Below are positions 19,546 to 28,430 of a DNA stretch of 64,000 nucleotides, one piece after another. Positions within the stretch are counted from its first letter, which is position 1. Every line of letters starts with the position of its first letter. The stretch spans positions 3,271,501 through 3,335,500 of the forward strand of contig NZ_CP015039.1 in assembly GCF_002079305.1 (NCBI RefSeq). Direction: 5' to 3'. The position numbers and the translations under genes are program-made. The DNA is from Rhodovulum sp. P5 (GTDB taxonomy: Bacteria > Pseudomonadota > Alphaproteobacteria > Rhodobacterales > Rhodobacteraceae). The notes under the pieces are model-generated. The model did not search any database and was not told where the DNA came from. It saw only the letters and a program-made list of their open reading frames with translations.

Positions 19546-19992
19546 ATGCGATCGGCTATCATCTGGGGCGCGGTTCTTGGCCTTGTGGCGGCGCCGGTGC
19601 TTGGCGGGGTTGTCGACGACCTTTTGTCCGAGGCGGACGAGATGTGTGCGTCCTACGAACGGGGCAACTTCTCGGAAGGGGACGCGGTGTCCCGGGTCGA
19701 TCTGGATGGCGACGGAACGCTCGACACCGTGATCGACGAAAGCCGGTTTTCCTGTAGCTCGGCCCTGTCGATCTTTTGCGGCTCGGGCGGATGCACGCTT
19801 CATGTCGTGATCGGGGAGGAGGTCTGGTCCTTTCAGGCGGAAGACTGGCGCATGATCGAATGGGAGGGGCGTCCGATCCTGCTGATCGCGCGCGATGGCG
19901 GCTGGTGCGGCGGCGCGGGCGCGCAGGTCTGCTATGAGGCCGTGGTGTGGAGCCACGGCGACATGCTGACGGTGATGCCTCAACCGGAATAG
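19546..19992 (+). CDS. Secreted Cys-rich protein with DxDxDG motif
   Basis: A 148-residue protein I do not recognise. Start at the ATG 19546 behind AGGGAGG; a GTG six bases earlier is possible. A signal peptide (WGAVLGLVAAPVLGG) is followed by a small mature domain with six cysteines (about residues 32, 62, 69, 74, 124 and 132), suggesting disulfides in the periplasm. DLDGDGTLDTVID (about 47-59) resembles the calcium-binding FG-GAP/EF-hand style loop. It is convergent with the M20 deacetylase. Codon use is like its neighbours. Confidence 0.65.
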   Translation: MRSAIIWGAVLGLVAAPVLGGVVDDLLSEADEMCASYERGNFSEGDAVSRVDLDGDGTLDTVIDESRFSCSSALSIFCGSGGCTLHVVIGEEVWSFQAEDWRMIEWEGRPILLIARDGGWCGGAGAQVCYEAVVWSHGDMLTVMPQPE

Positions 19993-20009
19993 GCCGCTGG
20001 TCGCGAACC

Positions 20010-21173
20010 TCAGTCGGTCAGCGCGGCGGCTAGCCCGTTCAGCATGTCGAGGCATTGGCCAAGTTGCTTGATCGCGATGTATTCGTCCGGTTTGTGGGCC
20101 TGCGCGATGGACCCGGGCCCGCACAGCACCGCCGAACAGCCGAGGGACTGGAACAACCCCGCCTCGGTCGAGAAGGGGGCCGTTTCCGCCGCCGTCCGGC
20201 CCGTCAGGTCGCCGATCAGGTCGCGCGCGGGGTTATCGGCCTGCGGCTCCAGCCCGGCAACCTCGCCGATCACATGTGTGACGATGCTGGCGTCGGGGTG
20301 GACGGCCCGCATGTCGGGCAAGAGGGTGTCGTCGACGAAACGCGCCATTTCATCCTTGACGAAGGACATGTCGGCGGCCTGCACCGGGCGCATTTCCCAG
20401 CACAGTTCCGCATGACCCGGGATGACGTTATGGGCATGTCCCGCCGCGATCCGGCCGATATTCACGGTGGTTTCCGGCGGGGTGAAGGGGCTGTCCGACG
20501 GTGCGCGGGCCTTCAGTGCCTCGGCCAGTTCCATCAGTCGCGCGGCATAGCGGATCGCCGCGCCGGCCGCGTTCACCCCGGCGGCGGGGGTCGACCCGTG
20601 CCCTTCCAGCCCGTGGAATTCGACCGTGTATTCGCAGCAGCCCTTGTGCGCCTCGACGATCCGCATTGCCGTAGGCTCGCCCACGATGGCGATGGCTGGG
20701 CGCAAGTCCCGCGCGGCGAGTTCCCGGATCAGCGCCTGCGCACCAAGGCATCCGACCTCTTCGTCATGGGTCAGCGCGATATGCAGCGGGCGGCGCAGGT
20801 TCAGCCCGGCATAGGTCGGGGCCATGGCAAGCACGCAGGCGACGAATCCTTTCATGTCGCAGGTGCCGCGCCCGAAAAGCCGCCCCTCGGCCTCATGCAA
20901 TTCGAACGGATCGGTCGACCAGTCCTGTCCGGCCACCGGCACCACGTCGGTATGGCCCGAAAGAACGATCCCGCCATCGGTGTTGCGGGGCCCGAAGGTG
21001 GCAAACAGGTTCGCCTTGTGCCCGGTTTCGTCGTGAAACAGGTCGACCCGGGCGCCCAGTTCGCCCAGCATCGCGGCGACATGGACCACCAGTTCAAGGT
21101 TCGACTCCGACGACACCGTGGGAAAGGCCACCAGGTCAGCCAGGATCGCGCGGGTCTGTTCCAGCGTGGCCAT
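20010..21173 (-). CDS. M20-family deacetylase (ArgE-like)
   Basis: A 387-residue zinc amidohydrolase annotated by similarity as acetylornithine deacetylase. Metal-site motifs are SGHTDVVP (His), GRGTCDMKGF (bridging Asp) and THDEEVGCLGA (catalytic Glu-Glu). The ATG at 21173 shares a base with the TGA of the upstream DoeA-like gene (TGATG), so the two are translationally coupled. With that partner, the true substrate may be N-acetyl-diaminobutyrate instead of N-acetylornithine. A start further upstream would lie inside the neighbouring gene. Confidence 0.85.
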   Translation of the reverse strand: MATLEQTRAILADLVAFPTVSSESNLELVVHVAAMLGELGARVDLFHDETGHKANLFATFGPRNTDGGIVLSGHTDVVPVAGQDWSTDPFELHEAEGRLFGRGTCDMKGFVACVLAMAPTYAGLNLRRPLHIALTHDEEVGCLGAQALIRELAARDLRPAIAIVGEPTAMRIVEAHKGCCEYTVEFHGLEGHGSTPAAGVNAAGAAIRYAARLMELAEALKARAPSDSPFTPPETTVNIGRIAAGHAHNVIPGHAELCWEMRPVQAADMSFVKDEMARFVDDTLLPDMRAVHPDASIVTHVIGEVAGLEPQADNPARDLIGDLTGRTAAETAPFSTEAGLFQSLGCSAVLCGPGSIAQAHKPDEYIAIKQLGQCLDMLNGLAAALTD

Positions 21174-22387
21174 CAAGGTTTCACGAACAGCTTGCGCGGG
21201 CGGTTGCAGAACGTGTGGGCCGGGCCATCCTCGCGGATCAGGATCGACTCGGTGATCTCCAACCCCCAGGTTTCCATCCACAGGCCCGGCATGAAATGGA
21301 AGGTCATGCCCGGCTCCAGCACCGTGTCATCCTCGGCGCGCAAGGAAATCGTCCGCTCACCCCAGTCCGGCGGATAGGACAACCCGATGGGATAGCCACA
21401 GCGCGCACCCCGTTCGATGCCCGCCCGTTCCAGCACCGCGTTTAACGCGTTGGCGATGTCGCGGGCCCGGTTGCCGGCCTTGGCGGCCCAAAGTCCCGCC
21501 TCGATCCCTTCGATCAGCGCGGCCTCGGCGCGGATCATGTAATCCGGTGGCGTCCCAAGGAACACCGTTCGGCAGAACGGCGCGTGGTAGCGCCGGTAAC
21601 AGCCGGAGATCTCGAAAAACGTCGCCTCGCCCCCTTCAAACGTTCGCCCGTCCCATGTCAGGTGCGAGGCCGCGGCATCCGTGCCCGAGGGCAGCAGCGG
21701 CACGATGGCCGGGTAATCGCCCCAGTCCCCGTCCAGCCCGGTCAGCGCGTCGCGATAGATGTCGGCCACCAGTTCGTTCTTGGGAAGGCCCGGCTCGATC
21801 CGCTCCACCACCCCGTCGATGATCTTTTCCGAGATCTTCGCAGCCCGGCGCATGAAATCCAGCTCTTCGTCGGATTTCACCGTGCGCTGCCAGTTCACCA
21901 GGGCGGTCGCGTCGACAAGGTCCGCCTCTGGCAGGCTGTCGCGCAGGGTCACATAGGCCTTGGCGGAGAAATAGTAGTTCTCCATCTCAACGCCCACGCG
22001 CTTCGCCCCATAGCCCAGATCGCGGATGATGCCCGCCAGATGCTGCATCGGGTGTCGTTCGCTCGACTGCACATAGGCGTCGGAATAATGGGTGATGTGC
22101 ACGCCGGCCATCCAGACCGTCCTGACCGCGCCATTGGCATCCATCTGGCGGCCCCACCACATCGGGTCGGCATCGTGGAACACCAGTACCCCCTGATGCA
22201 CATAGAACGACCAGCCGTCATAGCCGGTCAGCCACGCCATGTTCGAGGGGTCCTCGACGAACAGGATGTCGATGCCTCGCTCCTCCATCGCGCGGCGCAC
22301 AAGGCCCAGCCGCCGGTCGTATTCCGCCCGGCTGAAGGGGGCTCGGCCCTCGGTGGCATAGCCGAACTGGACGATTTGGTCGTTCAT
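21173..22387 (-). CDS. doeA: M24-family ectoine hydrolase (DoeA-like)
   Basis: A 404-residue pita-bread-fold metallohydrolase. The call as DoeA (EutD), which opens the ectoine ring to N-acetyl-diaminobutyrate, rests on blocks I recall from DoeA proteins: DPSNMAWLTGYDGWSFYVHQ, VEMENYYFSAKAY, LLPSGTDAAASHLTWDGR and GYPIGLSYPPDWGERT. These set it apart from ordinary Xaa-Pro peptidases. The ATG at 22387 has an AAGGAG site. It is coupled to the M20 deacetylase downstream and divergent from a DoeD-like aminotransferase. Confidence 0.8.
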   Translation of the reverse strand: MNDQIVQFGYATEGRAPFSRAEYDRRLGLVRRAMEERGIDILFVEDPSNMAWLTGYDGWSFYVHQGVLVFHDADPMWWGRQMDANGAVRTVWMAGVHITHYSDAYVQSSERHPMQHLAGIIRDLGYGAKRVGVEMENYYFSAKAYVTLRDSLPEADLVDATALVNWQRTVKSDEELDFMRRAAKISEKIIDGVVERIEPGLPKNELVADIYRDALTGLDGDWGDYPAIVPLLPSGTDAAASHLTWDGRTFEGGEATFFEISGCYRRYHAPFCRTVFLGTPPDYMIRAEAALIEGIEAGLWAAKAGNRARDIANALNAVLERAGIERGARCGYPIGLSYPPDWGERTISLRAEDDTVLEPGMTFHFMPGLWMETWGLEITESILIREDGPAHTFCNRPRKLFVKP

Positions 22388-22694
22388 CGCACAAAAGCTC
22401 CTTCCCGTCCGGTCGGGGCCTTTCGGGGCCTTGGGACGGGTAACGGTCACAGGGTGTGGGGCGGGCACGCGCCACCCGATGTGACAAGAGGGCCAAAGCA
22501 TCGTCAAGGGGCGGTGCGATGCCAACGGCCGGGATCCGGGCGGGACGCCTAACAGAAAGGCACGGGCACGGGGTGGAGACAGCGGCCCGCTTCCGGTAAG
22601 GCTGGGCCAAGCCGGGGAAGACCCCCCGCATCTGCCGCAACGCGCCGCTGAGGCCCGGACGTTTGGGCCCGGCGCAAGACGAAAGGACAGCCCG
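22388..22694. other. Divergent promoter region of the doeA-like and aminotransferase genes
   Basis: 307 bp, GC-rich, no ORF of its own. It must hold both promoters. I see no clear operator palindrome or terminator. Confidence 0.5.
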
Positions 22695-24065
22695 ATGCTG
22701 AAGAACGACATGCTGGAACAGTGGGACCGTGAGAACTTTTTCCACCCCTCGACCCATCTGGGCCAATTCGCCCGCGGAGAGGCCCCCCAGCGCGTGGTCA
22801 CCGGCGGGCAGGGCTGTTTCATCGAGGATCGGGAGGGTAACCGGTTCCTCGACGCCTTCGCGGGTCTTTACTGCGTGAATGTCGGTTACGGCCGGACCGA
22901 GATCGCCGAGGCCATCGCAGAGCAGGCGAAGGAACTTGCGTATTACCACGCCTATGTCGGCCACGGGACCGAAACCAATATCACGCTGGCGAAGATGGTG
23001 ATGGACCGCGCGCCCGATCACATGTCCAAGGTCTATTTCGGGCTCAGCGGGTCGGACGCGAACGAGACCAACGTGAAACTGGTCTGGTACTACAACAACA
23101 TCCTCGGCCGGCCGGAGAAGAAGAAGATCATCAGCCGTCGGCGCGGCTATCACGGTTCGGGCCTGATCACCGGCTCGCTGACCGGGCTGGCCGCCTTCCA
23201 CAACAAGTTCGACCTGCCGCTTGACCCGGTCCTGCACACCGAGGCCGCGTATTACTACCGCCGCCCCGATCTGGATATGACGGAGGCCGATTTCGTGGCC
23301 TTCTGCGCCGCAGAGTTGCAGGCGCTGATCGAGCGGGAGGGCGCGGACACCATCGCCGCCTTCATCGGCGAACCGGTCATGGGCACCGGTGGCATCGTGC
23401 CCCCGCCCGCCGGCTATTGGGAGGCGATCACGCCGATCCTGGAGGCCAACGACATCCTGCTGATCGCCGATGAGGTCGTCACCGGCTTTGGCCGGCTGGG
23501 CACCATGTTCGGCTCCACCCATTACGGGCTGAAGCCTGACATCATCACCATCGCCAAGGGGCTGACCTCCGCCTATGCGCCACTGTCGGGCTCGATCATC
23601 TCCGACAAGGTGTGGAAGGTGCTGGAACAGGGCACCGACGAAAACGGCCCCCTGGGCCATGGCTGGACCTATTCGGCCCATCCCATCGGCGCCGCCGCGG
23701 GCGTGGCGAACCTGAAACTGATCGACGAGATGGGGCTGGTTCAGAACGCAGGCGAGGTCGGCGGGTATTTCACCGCGAAGATGGGTGAGGCCCTCTCCTC
23801 CCACCCCCATGTGGGCGAGGTTCGGGGCGAGGGGATGCTTTGCGCCGTGGAACTGGTGGAGGACAAGGCCTCCCGCACCTTCTACGACCCGCCGATGAAA
23901 ACCGCGGGCGCCGTGGTGGCCGAAATGGCGAAAGAGGGCGTCATCTGCCGCGCCATGCCGCAAGGCGACATCCTCGGCTTCGCGCCCCCGCTGTGCCTGA
24001 CACGGGAAGAGGCCGACCGGGTGGTGGATGTGACGGCGAAATCGGTGAAGGCGGTGCTGGGGTAG
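22695..24065 (+). CDS. Class III aminotransferase (DoeD-like)
   Basis: A 456-residue PLP-dependent omega-aminotransferase. The PLP lysine is K288 in ITIAKGLTSAY; LIADEVVTGFGRLG carries the cofactor-ring Asp, and YHGSGLITGSL the phosphate-binding region. It belongs to the group with aspartate/diaminobutyrate-type transaminases (the aminotransferase found with ectoine-degradation genes). Divergent from the DoeA-like gene, it would convert diaminobutyrate to aspartate semialdehyde; putrescine or beta-alanine transaminase is the main alternative. GAAAGGA precedes the ATG. Confidence 0.85.
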   Translation: MLKNDMLEQWDRENFFHPSTHLGQFARGEAPQRVVTGGQGCFIEDREGNRFLDAFAGLYCVNVGYGRTEIAEAIAEQAKELAYYHAYVGHGTETNITLAKMVMDRAPDHMSKVYFGLSGSDANETNVKLVWYYNNILGRPEKKKIISRRRGYHGSGLITGSLTGLAAFHNKFDLPLDPVLHTEAAYYYRRPDLDMTEADFVAFCAAELQALIEREGADTIAAFIGEPVMGTGGIVPPPAGYWEAITPILEANDILLIADEVVTGFGRLGTMFGSTHYGLKPDIITIAKGLTSAYAPLSGSIISDKVWKVLEQGTDENGPLGHGWTYSAHPIGAAAGVANLKLIDEMGLVQNAGEVGGYFTAKMGEALSSHPHVGEVRGEGMLCAVELVEDKASRTFYDPPMKTAGAVVAEMAKEGVICRAMPQGDILGFAPPLCLTREEADRVVDVTAKSVKAVLG

Positions 24066-24199
24066 GGGCTATACGGCCGGCCGAAAACCTGCCAGAACCC
24101 CGAAGGTTTCGCCGCGGGGTTCTGGTGCGGTCAAGGCATTGAAATCCAGTCAGCCTTCGGGCGTGGCCAGAAACGGTCGTTTTGTAGTGGCATACACGA

Positions 24200-24592
24200 T
24201 TATTGCATGTCGTCGGATACCCCAATCATCTGGTCAGTGACTTTTCCTAGGGCCTCGTCAAACGCTGGATGCATGTTCGCGAGCGTCGTAAGAGCCACAG
24301 CCATCATCGCGGGATCGTGTGGTTCGGTGATGGCAGCGGCCTCAGCTACCTTCATTGCGGTCTGATGTAGCGCGCAGTCTTCATCGAAAAATGCGTAGTT
24401 GAAGGTTATGACGCCGATCAGGCTGACTTTGTGATTTGCAATGCAAGATCCAGGTTCGACAGCGACATCTGATATTCGCGACCAGCCGCCAAAAATTGCT
24501 GAAAGAGGAATTGACAAGAGAATTACTGCTGTGAGCTGCTTTAGGGGGCCAAGCTGGATGAAACGAATCCAGATATTTGAAATCAAGTTCAT
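24200..24592 (-). CDS. Hypothetical membrane-anchored protein, AT-richer
   Basis: 130 residues, not recognised. An N-terminal hydrophobic stretch (LKQLTAVILLSIPLSAIFGGW, about 17-37) predicts one membrane anchor or uncleaved signal. The C-terminal half is helical and acidic (TAMKVAEAAAITEPHDPAMM) with two cysteines (about 50 and 73). Base composition is visibly lower in GC and codon choice differs from all flanking genes, a sign of recent acquisition. No mobile-element gene is adjacent. Confidence 0.55.
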   Translation of the reverse strand: MNLISNIWIRFIQLGPLKQLTAVILLSIPLSAIFGGWSRISDVAVEPGSCIANHKVSLIGVITFNYAFFDEDCALHQTAMKVAEAAAITEPHDPAMMAVALTTLANMHPAFDEALGKVTDQMIGVSDDMQ

Positions 24593-24808
24593 TCAGCCTC
24601 CGCCACTTCGTTTCAGCTAGCTTTTCGATAATGCGAAGTTATTTCGCTCATGGGGATGAGGCAAGTGCAGGAATTCTCGACTGCAACTCTTCGTCGGATT
24701 CGGTGTGTCCTTGATCAAGGTCTGGATATTGCGCGCGGGTTGTGACCTCGGCAGAGACGACCGTTGTTGCCAACTTTCCGATGTCAGATGTCGTTTTCAT
24801 GGCTCTCC

Positions 24809-26653
24809 TCATCGCAACGCCCCCGTCTCCCTCAACGCCTCATACTTCCCCTGATCCCACCACCAGTAATCCGTCCCCCTATCATAGGGCGGCTTGTTCG
24901 CCGGTTTCCCGAACACGTCCCAATAGGCGATCCAGTGCGACCCCTTGTACCAGTTCGGCACCCAGATGTGCTTGGCCCGCAGCACCCGGTCCAGCGCCTT
25001 CACGCGCACGCGCAACGTCTCCCTGTCCTCTGCGGCCAGCACCTTCTCGATCAGCGCATCCACCACCGGGTCGGCCAGCCCTGACAGGTTGTTGCTGCCC
25101 TTCGCGTCCGCACTTTCACTGCCGAAGAGCGTGCGCAGTTCGATGGAGGGGCTCATCGAAAGAACGTAGCGCGCCACCGTCACGTCATAGTCGAAGTCGT
25201 CCTGCCGCTGCTGCATCTGCGCGGCGTCGACCTGGGTGTATTTCGCCTCCACCCCCAGCCGGGACAGGTTGTCGATAAAGGGCAGCACGATCCGCTCGAA
25301 GGCCGGGCTGTCGGAGACGAATTCGACGGGCAGCGTCTCGCCCTCCGCATTCCGGCGCAGGCCCTTGGGGTCGACATGCCACCCCGCCGCGTCCAGCAGG
25401 GCCCCGGCCTGCCGCAGCACCGCCCGGTCGAGGTTGCGGTCGGGGCTTTGCACCTTGGGCACGAAGGCGGGTTCGGAAAACACCGCGTCCGGCAACTGGT
25501 CGCGAAATTCCTCCAGCACCGCCAGTTCCGCCCCCTTCGGCAGCCCCTCTGCCTGCATGTCGGAGTTTTCCCAGAAACTGTCGGTGCGTTCATAAAGCCC
25601 GTGAAACAGCCGCTGGTTCGACCATTCGAAGTTGAACATCATGCCGATGGCTTGCCGCACGCGCGGGTCGGCGAATTGCGGCCGCCGCAGGTTCAGCCAG
25701 AAGCCCTGCGCGCCGGATGGTCGGGCGTCCTCGATCTCCTCCCGCTTGATCCAGCCCTTTTCGAGGGCCGGGAAGTCGTAATTCGTCGCCCAAAGGGCAG
25801 ACGTGAATTCCTCGTGGAACAGGTATCCGCCGGTCTTGAATGCCTCGAACGCGCCGGTGTTGTCGGCGTAGTATTCGTACCGATAGCAGTCGAAATTGTT
25901 CTTGCCGACATTCACCGCCAGATCGGCCCCCCAGTAATCGGGGTTGCGGCAATAGGTGATGGCGCGCCCGGCATCGACCTTTTCCACCACGTAAGGCCCC
26001 GACCCCAAGGGCGGTTCCAGTGTCGAGCGGTCGAATTCCCGCGTCGCGTAGAAATGCGCGGGGATAATTGGGATTAACCCGACATCGGCGATCAGGTCCC
26101 GCGTCGCCGCGCCGTCCGCGAAATCGACCCGCACCTGCCGCGGCGACAGGGCGGTCACGCTGGCGACGTCTTTCAGCCGGATGCGATATGTCGGCGATCC
26201 CTCCGCCTTCAGCGTCTCAAGTGTGAACATCACATCGGCGGCCGCCACCGGGGCGCCATCGGCAAAGCGCGCGCCCTCGCGCAGGGTGTAGATCACCCAT
26301 GACCGGTCTTCGGGATAGGTCACGCTCTCTGCCAGCAGGCCATAGACGGCGTCGGGTTCGTCATAGGCCGGTTCCATGAGAGAGTCGTAGATATGGTCCA
26401 GCCCCTGCGCCGGCTCACCGGCCAGGATGAACGGGTTTAAGCTGTCGAAGGTGCGCGAGGCGCCGGTGCCGCGAAAACTCATCGTGCCGCCCTTCGGCGC
26501 GTCCGGGTTCACATAGTCGAACTGCGCAAAACCGGCGGGGTATTTCAGCGCCCCGAAGGCAGAGATGCCATGGCGCGTGACCGTGTCTTCGGCACCCGCC
26601 GCGGTGGCCCAAAGGCCGGTGATGAGCAGTGCGATTGTCAGACGTCGGGCCAT
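24809..26653 (-). CDS. ABC-transporter substrate-binding protein, family 5 (YejA-like)
   Basis: A 614-residue periplasmic oligopeptide-type binding protein. Start at ATG 26653 (MARRLTIALLITG...), with signal cleavage after TAAGA. HGISAFGALKYPAGFAQFDY and FDYVNPDAPKGG at the mature N-terminus, and FDSLNPFILAG a little later, are the marks of YejA-type proteins. These bind peptides such as microcin C in the yejABEF system. No permease or ATPase genes are alongside, so it either works with a transporter elsewhere or is an orphan receptor. Confidence 0.88.
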   Translation of the reverse strand: MARRLTIALLITGLWATAAGAEDTVTRHGISAFGALKYPAGFAQFDYVNPDAPKGGTMSFRGTGASRTFDSLNPFILAGEPAQGLDHIYDSLMEPAYDEPDAVYGLLAESVTYPEDRSWVIYTLREGARFADGAPVAAADVMFTLETLKAEGSPTYRIRLKDVASVTALSPRQVRVDFADGAATRDLIADVGLIPIIPAHFYATREFDRSTLEPPLGSGPYVVEKVDAGRAITYCRNPDYWGADLAVNVGKNNFDCYRYEYYADNTGAFEAFKTGGYLFHEEFTSALWATNYDFPALEKGWIKREEIEDARPSGAQGFWLNLRRPQFADPRVRQAIGMMFNFEWSNQRLFHGLYERTDSFWENSDMQAEGLPKGAELAVLEEFRDQLPDAVFSEPAFVPKVQSPDRNLDRAVLRQAGALLDAAGWHVDPKGLRRNAEGETLPVEFVSDSPAFERIVLPFIDNLSRLGVEAKYTQVDAAQMQQRQDDFDYDVTVARYVLSMSPSIELRTLFGSESADAKGSNNLSGLADPVVDALIEKVLAAEDRETLRVRVKALDRVLRAKHIWVPNWYKGSHWIAYWDVFGKPANKPPYDRGTDYWWWDQGKYEALRETGALR

Positions 26654-26809
26654 GGCGGTCGTCTCCCTTGTGGCCCGAAGGAGGCTAGCACGCGCCGCGG
26701 AAATGCCAACAGGCACGGGCGCGTACGTAAATCCGGCCCTTCTTCTTGGTCGAAATACCCAAATCCCGACAGCTACCACCGGCGCGGCGCTGGTAAGCCG
26801 GGACCGCCT

Positions 26810-28393
26810 TCACACCGCCTGAAACATCGGGAAGGTGACGCCCAGCGCCCAGGCCAGAAACAGCCCCAGCCCGATCCCCGCCCCGGCAGGTCGGGCGGTG
26901 GACCGGCCAACCCAGCCGCCCATCATGCCGAACAGCAGAAAGAACAGCAGCACCACCGGCAGGATCACCAGCAGGAAGAACAGCCGGTCGAAATCGAGCG
27001 CCACGGCGATGCCGAGCGAGACGAGGAACGCCCCACGCGCGGTCAGGCTGCGCCAAAGCGGTGCCCGCCCGCCCTCGACCATCAGGGAGTCCGACAGCAT
27101 GTAGGGCACCGTGCCGACGGCCATCGCCGCGATGATCAAAAGCCGGATCGGGATCGGGAAGAAGCTGGTCACATACCGGTCCATAGCCAGCCCGAAGACG
27201 AAGATTCCATAGAAGGCGACGAGACCGGCCAGCATGAGGATGCGCCGGACCTCGTCCCGGCTGGGCCAGCGGACCTCGTCCCACCATGCCAGCATGGCAA
27301 GCACCACCATACCGTAGACGAAGAAATGCATGGCCAGATACTCCGCCACCAGCACCGGCAGGAACCGCGTGTCGACGGGGGACAGGACCAAGGGCACCAC
27401 CACCGCGGGCAGCAGCGCCACGATCAGGAAGCGCTTGTGCGACAGTGGCACGGGCCGCGGCTCCTCGGTGCGTTCACGCAGGCGCGCCAAGGGCCAGCCA
27501 AGCGCAACGATGCCCGCCAAAAGAAGCGCCGTCCAGCCGCCCATGTTCGCGACCGGCCCGTCGCTTTGCCGCCCGAAGGTCGCATCCAGCCACGCCCGGG
27601 CCTCTTGCAGCATCACGGGCGACCAGATCACGCCGACATGCTCCACATGGGGGGCGAGGATGGCGCGGCGCCCCGTGCCCTCGGCCGGGTCGCCCACGGT
27701 CTCGCCGAATTCGGCCTCGGGGTCGGCGCGTTCCAGCGCGGCGCGCGCGTCGGGGATCAGCCGCCCTTCCCACGCGCCCTGCACCATCAGCAGGTTCGGC
27801 GGATCGGTCGCGGTGATACTGTCGTCCGACATCGACACGGCCACGGTTGCCGCCAGCCGGTCATCGACGCGGGCCTGCCGCACGGCGATGTAACTGCCCA
27901 TGGAATGGCCAAGGATCGCTACCCGCCCATCGGCCCAGGGCTGGTCCAGCGCGGCGTCGATCACGCGTTTGGTTTCGTCCATCAGCAGAAGCGCCGTGCC
28001 CTCGGGGCTGTCCAGATCGCCCGACATCGGCACCGGGTTGCGCCCGTGGCCTTCATAGTCGAACGCGACGGCCGCATAGCCCGCCCGTGCCAGCGTCAGC
28101 GAGGTCGCCTGCATCAACGGCCGTGATCCGGCGAACCCGTGGGAGACGATGACCACCGGCGCGGGGCCGCTGTCCTTCATCCGGTAGACCGTGGTGGGCG
28201 TTGTGCCCGTGCCCGGAACCGGTTCGATCAGGACCCCGGCCCGTTCGGCCTCCAGGTGCCAGACCGATACCGCGATCGCGATCAGCGACAGGATCAGAAC
28301 GGCCCAGCGGGCCGGCGTCAGCCGCCAGCCGAAACGGTGATGTACCGGCGCCGTTTCGGCGGACGTGTCGGGATATCGGGTGGCAGGGCGCAT
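26810..28393 (-). CDS. Alpha/beta hydrolase fused to a multi-helix membrane domain
   Basis: 527 residues. Start at ATG 28393 with GAAGGAAAGGAG upstream. One N-terminal membrane helix (WAVLILSLIAIAVSVW) is followed by an alpha/beta-hydrolase domain (about 60-300) with the oxyanion region VIVSHGFAGS, nucleophile elbow GHSMGS and late His in LAPHVEHVGV. The C-terminal 200 residues contain seven or eight hydrophobic helices. The hydrolase part should sit outside the cytoplasm next to the membrane. Substrate unknown; such fusions are rare among simple esterases. Confidence 0.72.
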   Translation of the reverse strand: MRPATRYPDTSAETAPVHHRFGWRLTPARWAVLILSLIAIAVSVWHLEAERAGVLIEPVPGTGTTPTTVYRMKDSGPAPVVIVSHGFAGSRPLMQATSLTLARAGYAAVAFDYEGHGRNPVPMSGDLDSPEGTALLLMDETKRVIDAALDQPWADGRVAILGHSMGSYIAVRQARVDDRLAATVAVSMSDDSITATDPPNLLMVQGAWEGRLIPDARAALERADPEAEFGETVGDPAEGTGRRAILAPHVEHVGVIWSPVMLQEARAWLDATFGRQSDGPVANMGGWTALLLAGIVALGWPLARLRERTEEPRPVPLSHKRFLIVALLPAVVVPLVLSPVDTRFLPVLVAEYLAMHFFVYGMVVLAMLAWWDEVRWPSRDEVRRILMLAGLVAFYGIFVFGLAMDRYVTSFFPIPIRLLIIAAMAVGTVPYMLSDSLMVEGGRAPLWRSLTARGAFLVSLGIAVALDFDRLFFLLVILPVVLLFFLLFGMMGGWVGRSTARPAGAGIGLGLFLAWALGVTFPMFQAV

Positions 28394-28430
28394 CGGCGCT
28401 CCTTTCCTTCCTGTCGGTGTCAGACGCGAT

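Noticed and set aside
22218..23963. A 581-codon minus-strand ORF opposite the aminotransferase
   Set aside because: Antisense of a motif-complete PLP enzyme, spanning the divergent promoter.
24709..24720. CCTTGATCAAGG palindrome as an FNR/Anr box
   Set aside because: The half-sites lack the four-base spacer of the FNR consensus, and no suitable promoter follows.
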